In this document: one piece after another, positions 59,112 through 64,000 of the stretch | How the letters are laid out: each line of letters starts with the position of its first letter | Numbering within the stretch: the first letter of the stretch is position 1 | Assembly (NCBI GenBank): GCA_020342235.1 | Contig: CP073214.1 | Coordinates: 248,001 to 312,000 of the forward strand | Reading direction: 5' to 3' | DNA: 64,000 nucleotides | Source of the DNA: Saccharomycopsis phalli | Lineage: Eukaryota > Ascomycota > Saccharomycetes > Ascoideales > Saccharomycopsidaceae | The notes under the pieces: model-generated | What the model saw: the letters and a program-made list of their open reading frames with translations, nothing else | Databases searched by the model: none | Told to the model about the DNA's origin: nothing | Translations under genes and position numbers: made by a program

Positions 59112-61277
59112 CTACTTGTCAGAAGCAAGGTTCAACTCTTCTGGAGGTGGTGGGGCCGACTTTGCAGGGTTCAAGTATTTCTCAAAGGCGTCATTTCTTT
59201 CTGGAAATGGCCTTTCGCCCAATAATCTTAACATGTCATCTCGAGTAATCACTTCTGTAGTCAACAACTCTTGCGCAACAATATCGACCAACTCAATTTT
59301 TTCCTTCAACAACTTACGACATTGGGCCAACGCATCATCCACAATTCTCTTCACCTCTTTGTCAATCAACTCAGACGTTTTTTCACTGAATGGCTTATGA
59401 ATTTGTAGCCCCGACTTGGCCTCGTCATATGACACTTCCCCTACTTTCTTGGACATTCCAAGCTGTGTAACCATTGCTTGTGCCATTTGTGTAACCTTCT
59501 TGAAGTCATCACTGGCACCACTGGTGACGGAAGGGAAGTGCAACTCTTCTGAGACTCTTCCTCCCAAAGCCATAATCATTCTGTGCATAAACTGCTCTTC
59601 ACTAATCAAATATTGATCTGGTGGTAAATACTGAGCATAACCTAACGCCCCCTGTCCTCGTGGAATAATACTGACCTTTAACAACGGGTCAGCATACTTC
59701 AAGAACCATCCACAAATGGCATGGCCTGCTTCATGATAAGCAACTGTCTTCTTTTCGGTTGGCGACAATACTCTAGACTTTCTTTCCATTCCTGCAATGA
59801 CTCGTTCAATAGCTTGTTCAAAATGTTTGAAAGTGGAAGCTTCTGAACCGTTTCTTGCAGCAATCAATGCACCTTCATTACAACAGTTTGCAATATCCGC
59901 ACCAGAAAACCCCGGAGTTAAAGCTGCCAATTTTCCAGCAAGAGCCTCCATCTTCTCAGTGTCGTTAACATCAAATTCAAGTGTTAATTTCTTCAAGTGA
60001 ACCAAGTATATTGCTTTTCTGCCCTCAATGTCAGGTCTCTCAATAGCAACATGTCTATCAAATCGACCAGGTCTAAGAAGGGCCTTATCAAGAACATCAG
60101 GTCTGTTAGTACCTGCAAGAACCACAATATGATCAGAACTCTCAAATCCATCCATCTCAACTAACAATTGATTCAACGTGGCTTCGCGCTCATCATTACC
60201 ACCCATATTGCCGTTACCCCCTCTCTCTTTTCCAATGGCGTCAATCTCATCCACAAAGATAATAGCTGGTGCAAGTTTACGAGCATTCTTGAACAAATCA
60301 CGGACCCGCGACGCACCAACACCGACAAACATTTCCACAAATTCTGACCCAGAAACAGACAAGAAAGGCACTCCTGCTTCACCAGCAGTAGCCTTGGCCA
60401 AAAGAGTCTTTCCAGTACCAGGAGGACCAGACAAAATAGCACCTCTAGGAATTTTAGCACCCAAGTTTTCGTACTTTGCCGGGTTTTTCAAGAACGACAC
60501 AAATTCCATAATTTCTTCCTTGGCTTCGTCACACCCTGCAACATCCTTAAATTTAACTTTGACTTTCGTCTCTTGATTGAACAACTTAGCCTTAGATTTA
60601 CCCACAGAGAAGATTCCTCCTGGCCCATTACTTCCTGGTCCTACCCGTTTTGTAATATAGTACAACCCACCCAAGAGCAAAACAGTCGGCACAAACGGAA
60701 CCAAAAATGATAAGATGGAAGTGCTCTCAGTGTAAACTATTGGAATTCGTTCATCCAGCGGAATGCCCAATTTATTTTGAGCATCATTCAACTGCTCCTC
60801 AAAGACGTCCACCGATCCAATAGTAAACGCCACTTGCTGTCTACCGAACATTCCCGATCCCGAATTGCTATTCACCAATTCAGCTTCCACAAAGGATTTA
60901 TTTATCACATAAATTTTAGACACCAATCCTTTTTCTAAATACCGGACTTTGAAATCTTGAAAGGTTAACACTTGGTTCTCCTTATCTGCTCCACTAGACG
61001 AAGCCAAAAAGAATATTAAGGAAGTTCCAATCCCAAGATAGATACTCTGAAGTAACTGTTTGTTGAAAAATGGGCTTTTATCATTCATATCATTGGGTTT
61101 TTTATCATTTTTCTTGTCATTATTGCTATTCTTCTCCTCATTGTGTCTCGGAGGAACAGAACTGAATAATCTATTATTAATAACAACCCTATTTAGTAAC
61201 GAATATCTCCAAGGTTTTGTAACGGCATTGGTAAGATTATATCCACCTGCCGCCCTGGTGGCAATTCTCAAGTTCAT
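59112..61277 (-). CDS. AFG3: Mitochondrial m-AAA protease subunit Afg3
   Basis: A 721-residue protein (761 in S. cerevisiae). It has a mitochondrial presequence ([24 protein letters not shown]) and two membrane helices (about residues 76-92 and 188-205). The FtsH extracellular-type domain between them includes [20 protein letters not shown]. The AAA domain has Walker A GPPGTGKT near 282 and Walker B IIFVDEID near 338. The M41 zinc protease has HEAGH near residue 514 and the downstream Asp region. With Yta12 it forms the hexamer that degrades and processes inner-membrane proteins such as MrpL32. Afg3 is favoured over Yta12 by the shorter N-terminal region. Confidence 0.92.
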   Translation of the reverse strand: MNLRIATRAAGGYNLTNAVTKPWRYSLLNRVVINNRLFSSVPPRHNEEKNSNNDKKNDKKPNDMNDKSPFFNKQLLQSIYLGIGTSLIFFLASSSGADKENQVLTFQDFKVRYLEKGLVSKIYVINKSFVEAELVNSNSGSGMFGRQQVAFTIGSVDVFEEQLNDAQNKLGIPLDERIPIVYTESTSILSFLVPFVPTVLLLGGLYYITKRVGPGSNGPGGIFSVGKSKAKLFNQETKVKVKFKDVAGCDEAKEEIMEFVSFLKNPAKYENLGAKIPRGAILSGPPGTGKTLLAKATAGEAGVPFLSVSGSEFVEMFVGVGASRVRDLFKNARKLAPAIIFVDEIDAIGKERGGNGNMGGNDEREATLNQLLVEMDGFESSDHIVVLAGTNRPDVLDKALLRPGRFDRHVAIERPDIEGRKAIYLVHLKKLTLEFDVNDTEKMEALAGKLAALTPGFSGADIANCCNEGALIAARNGSEASTFKHFEQAIERVIAGMERKSRVLSPTEKKTVAYHEAGHAICGWFLKYADPLLKVSIIPRGQGALGYAQYLPPDQYLISEEQFMHRMIMALGGRVSEELHFPSVTSGASDDFKKVTQMAQAMVTQLGMSKKVGEVSYDEAKSGLQIHKPFSEKTSELIDKEVKRIVDDALAQCRKLLKEKIELVDIVAQELLTTEVITRDDMLRLLGERPFPERNDAFEKYLNPAKSAPPPPEELNLASDK

Positions 61278-61407
61278 TTAAGGGCTTTGGTGCGTGTACG
61301 AGGCGAAAAACTTAGAGTTGTGATCCCAGGTCATGTGGGCAGACGACAATTGAAATAATACATACACCAAGGATAAAGTAAGCAACACCACTATAGAATT
61401 CTTTAAA

Positions 61408-63150
61408 ATGATAGAGGTTGTTATAAAATATATAGCAATCATCTTATCATCTTTGGAACTAAATATTACAAGTAATGGGATTCAATACTTGGGCTCGATA
61501 GTTGTCAACTACATAGACGAGCTTTTACTCTCAGTGAAGAGCTTGATGAATTTGCAGCGACGTATTCATCCAGGCTATATCGATATTGCATTAATATTTA
61601 ATGGTGCTGACATTCGTCCAAATGAATTATTTTATCAGGCACAGTTATCTAAAATTATTAATAATGGCCAGTATCAAAAGACCATTAATGCCATTGACCA
61701 ACAGGCCAAAAGTATATTTGAGGGGTACTCTCAGCGAAGTGAAGATGATAAGCTAGACTTGAATGATAAAGATTATAGTGAAACTTTGGCCTTAATCCCA
61801 TCTAGTTATAAAAGAAAGTTTTACATTCAAAACTTTGTGCCTGACTTCCCACCAGACCATACTTACAGATACTCAAGCGTTTATACGAAGAAAGTTGAAG
61901 ATCCAAAGGAATTGAGACAGATTTTAGTCAATGAGGGGAATGCGGCTTTGAAAAATCTATTGAATTTGCAATTAAAGAATTCTGCGACTGAAACCTTTGA
62001 ATTGCTACATGATAAGGAACACGATGACGATTCAGAGGATTCAGAGGAACCGCAGGAAAATAACGAAGAAAATGATATCAATAAGGTATCTGATACAATA
62101 CACGAGTCACCGGAAATATCAGCTGATGCTACAGAAGGCAAAATTAATAGCGGTGTAGATGAAAGGGCGCCGCTTAAAATAATTGATGGTACCAAACATA
62201 CAGCTACTCCAGAGGTTGTTGAAGAAAGTAAGATGGATGAAGACAAAAGCACACAAGACAAAGATTCAGGTGCTATTAATATTAATCTCCCCACAAAACC
62301 ATTGGACATTGTCCAATATGCAAATATTCGACTAGGAATTAAGAAAAGAAAGACAGAAACAAAAATTAAAGAAATTGAAAAGCTTAAGCAAGATAAAACT
62401 TTTGTGAATTACATTGAGATAGCCAAATTCTTGAGTTCTTACAAACCAGCAATGAAAGAGAGTGACGATAGTCGTTACGATATAAAGGAGTCAATTGGTG
62501 GGCTAATAACCAACTCATTTGCTAGTAGTTATAATAATTTGTTTTCAAGTCTTAAGAAACAGAGGAAAGCCAAGCATCAACGTCATTTGAAGAGGTCCGA
62601 GATAAAGAGAGAGAGGGAGCATTTAAGAAGTTTGAAACGCAAAGAATTGGAAGAATTAAATTCTCAAAGAGACAGGGACTTGAATGAGTTAGACTTTGAT
62701 AATTTCGATTTTGGCTTTGAGGATGATTATGGAGATATTGAAGCCGACATGAAGGAGTTAGACAATACAAACAAATCGAAGACAACCAAGTCTACAGATG
62801 ATTCAGAGAAGAAATTAGAGAATACAAAAGAAGGCAATATGCCAAAGAGAGATTTGGAAAAAGAAGAAGAGATTGTGTTTAACTTTGATGAGCCTAAAAG
62901 TTCCGATGACGAGTCAATTGGTGACATTTCTTTTAATGAAGAAAATAACGACGAAAAGAAAGAAGAAACTAGCAGTTCCAAATTAAAAGTGAAGTTCTCT
63001 TTACCGGAGGCTACTGATGGCACAAGACAAGAAAGTAGACCTGAAATGAGCAAAAAGATAGAAGAGGAAGAAATTAACATTGATTTTGATGAAAAAGATG
63101 AAGCAAGTGATGAGGACGATATCGATTTTGAAGGTATATTGAAAGTGTAA
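61408..63150 (+). CDS. TAF8: TFIID subunit Taf8
   Basis: A 580-residue protein (510 in S. cerevisiae). Residues about 1-75 form a histone fold (VVIKYIAIILSSLELNIT, YIDELLLSVKSLMNLQRR, GYIDIALIF). The TAF8 C-terminal signature follows at about 138-180: FYIQNFVPDFPPDHTYRYSSVYT and ELRQILVNEGNAALKNL. The remainder is acidic and coiled, with a Lys/Arg-rich helix (RHLKRSEIKREREHL) near residue 392. Taf8 pairs with Taf10 and holds TFIID together. It is divergent from AFG3. Confidence 0.85.
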   Translation: MIEVVIKYIAIILSSLELNITSNGIQYLGSIVVNYIDELLLSVKSLMNLQRRIHPGYIDIALIFNGADIRPNELFYQAQLSKIINNGQYQKTINAIDQQAKSIFEGYSQRSEDDKLDLNDKDYSETLALIPSSYKRKFYIQNFVPDFPPDHTYRYSSVYTKKVEDPKELRQILVNEGNAALKNLLNLQLKNSATETFELLHDKEHDDDSEDSEEPQENNEENDINKVSDTIHESPEISADATEGKINSGVDERAPLKIIDGTKHTATPEVVEESKMDEDKSTQDKDSGAININLPTKPLDIVQYANIRLGIKKRKTETKIKEIEKLKQDKTFVNYIEIAKFLSSYKPAMKESDDSRYDIKESIGGLITNSFASSYNNLFSSLKKQRKAKHQRHLKRSEIKREREHLRSLKRKELEELNSQRDRDLNELDFDNFDFGFEDDYGDIEADMKELDNTNKSKTTKSTDDSEKKLENTKEGNMPKRDLEKEEEIVFNFDEPKSSDDESIGDISFNEENNDEKKEETSSSKLKVKFSLPEATDGTRQESRPEMSKKIEEEEINIDFDEKDEASDEDDIDFEGILKV

Positions 63151-63360
63151 TTTAATAATACAAACTGCCAAGTAGGCAAAAGGCTGTTTGGCCATGTAGA
63201 GAATAAAAATTATTACGGGTAACCCCGTGCTGCTTGAAATTTGGCAACTTGCACTTACGTGTTTAGAAAAAAGTTGTACAGTCAACTGACAGGGTACGCA
63301 GGCATAAGAAACCAATTGACAAAATTGAAGACACAAATACGATTTTAAAAATTGTTAATT

Positions 63361-64000
63361 ATGTCATCTAGTGCTATTGCTTCTGGTGTAAATAAAAACA
63401 CCTTAGAAAAACGTACTAAAGCAGTCTCGTTGCAAGAAAAAGAGGAAGAAGCACTCCTTAATGAAACGCTTGTGGAATTGGAAGATGACGCTAACAAAAG
63501 ATATGCTCAGGAAAATGCAGATTTCTTTGAGTCATTAAGACGATTCGAATCTTGGGCTGCTCCATTGTTGTTTACGATCATCAGTTTCTTGGTACGTGTA
63601 TACAAGATCGGTGCCAACAAATCCGTTGTATGGGATGAGGCCCATTTTGGTAAGTTTGGTTCGTATTACCTTAGACACGAATTCTACCATGATGTCCATC
63701 CTCCTTTGGGTAAGATGTTGGTTGGTTTTTCAGGCTACTTGGCAGGTTACAACGGGTCGTGGGACTTTCCGTCTGGCCAAGCTTACCCAGATTACATTGA
63801 TTTTATTAAAATGAGACTTTTCCAGGCTTCATTCAGTGCATTGTGTGTTCCATTTGCTTACTTTACTTGCAAGGAGATTGGATACGGAATCTTGCCTACT
63901 TGGTTTTTCACATTGATGGTTTGTTTGGAACAGAGTTATGTCACCCTCGGAAGATTTATTCTCTTGGATGCAATGCTTTTGTTTTTTACAGTCACTACTA
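63361..64000 (+). CDS. PMT2: Protein O-mannosyltransferase Pmt2 (3' end outside window)
   Basis: The frame starts with ATG at 63361 and is open to the window edge (213 codons visible). The N-terminal cytosolic tail (about 65 residues) precedes a membrane helix (APLLFTIISFLVRVYKIG). The first lumenal loop has the catalytic Asp-Glu pair (VVWDEAHFGKFGSYYL) and FYHDVHPPLGKMLVGFSGYLAGYNGSWDFPSG, which agrees with Pmt2 more closely than with Pmt1 or Pmt4. Later SALCVPFAYFT and LGRFILLDAMLLFF fit the PMT family. Pmt2 acts with Pmt1 in the ER, adding the first mannose to Ser/Thr of secreted proteins. Confidence 0.92.
   Translation, partial: MSSSAIASGVNKNTLEKRTKAVSLQEKEEEALLNETLVELEDDANKRYAQENADFFESLRRFESWAAPLLFTIISFLVRVYKIGANKSVVWDEAHFGKFGSYYLRHEFYHDVHPPLGKMLVGFSGYLAGYNGSWDFPSGQAYPDYIDFIKMRLFQASFSALCVPFAYFTCKEIGYGILPTWFFTLMVCLEQSYVTLGRFILLDAMLLFFTVTT

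Noticed and set aside
1-64000. tRNA genes, transposons, LTR elements and CRISPR arrays
   Set aside because: I looked in the spacers for T-loop-like GGTTCRA sequences, terminal repeats and reverse-transcriptase or transposase motifs and found none.

Overview
This window is nuclear chromosomal DNA of a budding yeast, most likely of the CUG-Ser clade (Debaryomyces, Candida, Scheffersomyces and relatives). It is AT-rich and gene-dense, carries about 34 protein genes and has only two evident introns. CUG codons read more sensibly as serine at several telling places. The clearest is the C-terminus of the ureidoimidazoline decarboxylase at 50947-51492, which becomes the peroxisomal signal SKL only if CUG is serine. 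Species cannot be named from the sequence. No tRNA or rRNA gene, transposon, retroelement or CRISPR array was seen.

Layout. 1-5433: 3' part of an ELL-type elongation factor, then FKH2 with a 15-codon first exon. 5556-9773 (minus): mismatch repair gene PMS1 and a FlbD-like Myb gene. 9774-14703: the least gene-dense part, with one small doubtful ORF, a hairpin-rich non-coding stretch (10490-11130), a secreted aspartyl-protease homologue that has lost its active site, and an AT-rich spacer. 14704-26874: an unnamed mitochondrial-type protein, condensin YCG1, an Atg38-like MIT protein, Arf-GEF SYT1 and a mitoribosomal-type protein. 27000-36161: TUL1, YTP1, AEP2, GPI12 and an SRO9-like La-motif gene. 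36881-43971: ABD1, NOP14, RPN5 (44-nt intron) and SCM3. 44025-50862: a possible microprotein, a hotdog-type thioesterase, BNA4, a LETM1 gene, a Cwf19-type gene and TIM44. 50947-55793: OHCU decarboxylase, PP2A catalytic subunit, CDC123 and a Mei2-like three-RRM gene. 55983-64000: BIT61, IZH2-like, AFG3, TAF8 and the 5' part of PMT2.

The genes are mostly housekeeping and unlinked in pathway, as is usual in yeast. Many are mitochondrial (AEP2, AFG3, TIM44, the LETM1 gene, the mitoribosomal candidate, BNA4). Others serve chromosomes and the cell cycle (FKH2, PMS1, YCG1, SCM3) or transcription and RNA (ELL, TAF8, ABD1, NOP14, Cwf19, SRO9-like, Mei2-like). Several pairs are divergent with short shared promoters: YCG1/Atg38-like, SYT1/mitoribosomal, NOP14/RPN5, thioesterase/BNA4, Cwf19/TIM44, PP2A/CDC123, BIT61/IZH2 and AFG3/TAF8. 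The features most worth following are the CUG-dependent SKL signal, the hairpin cluster, the inactive protease homologue, the very short RPN5 intron and the Mei2-like protein.
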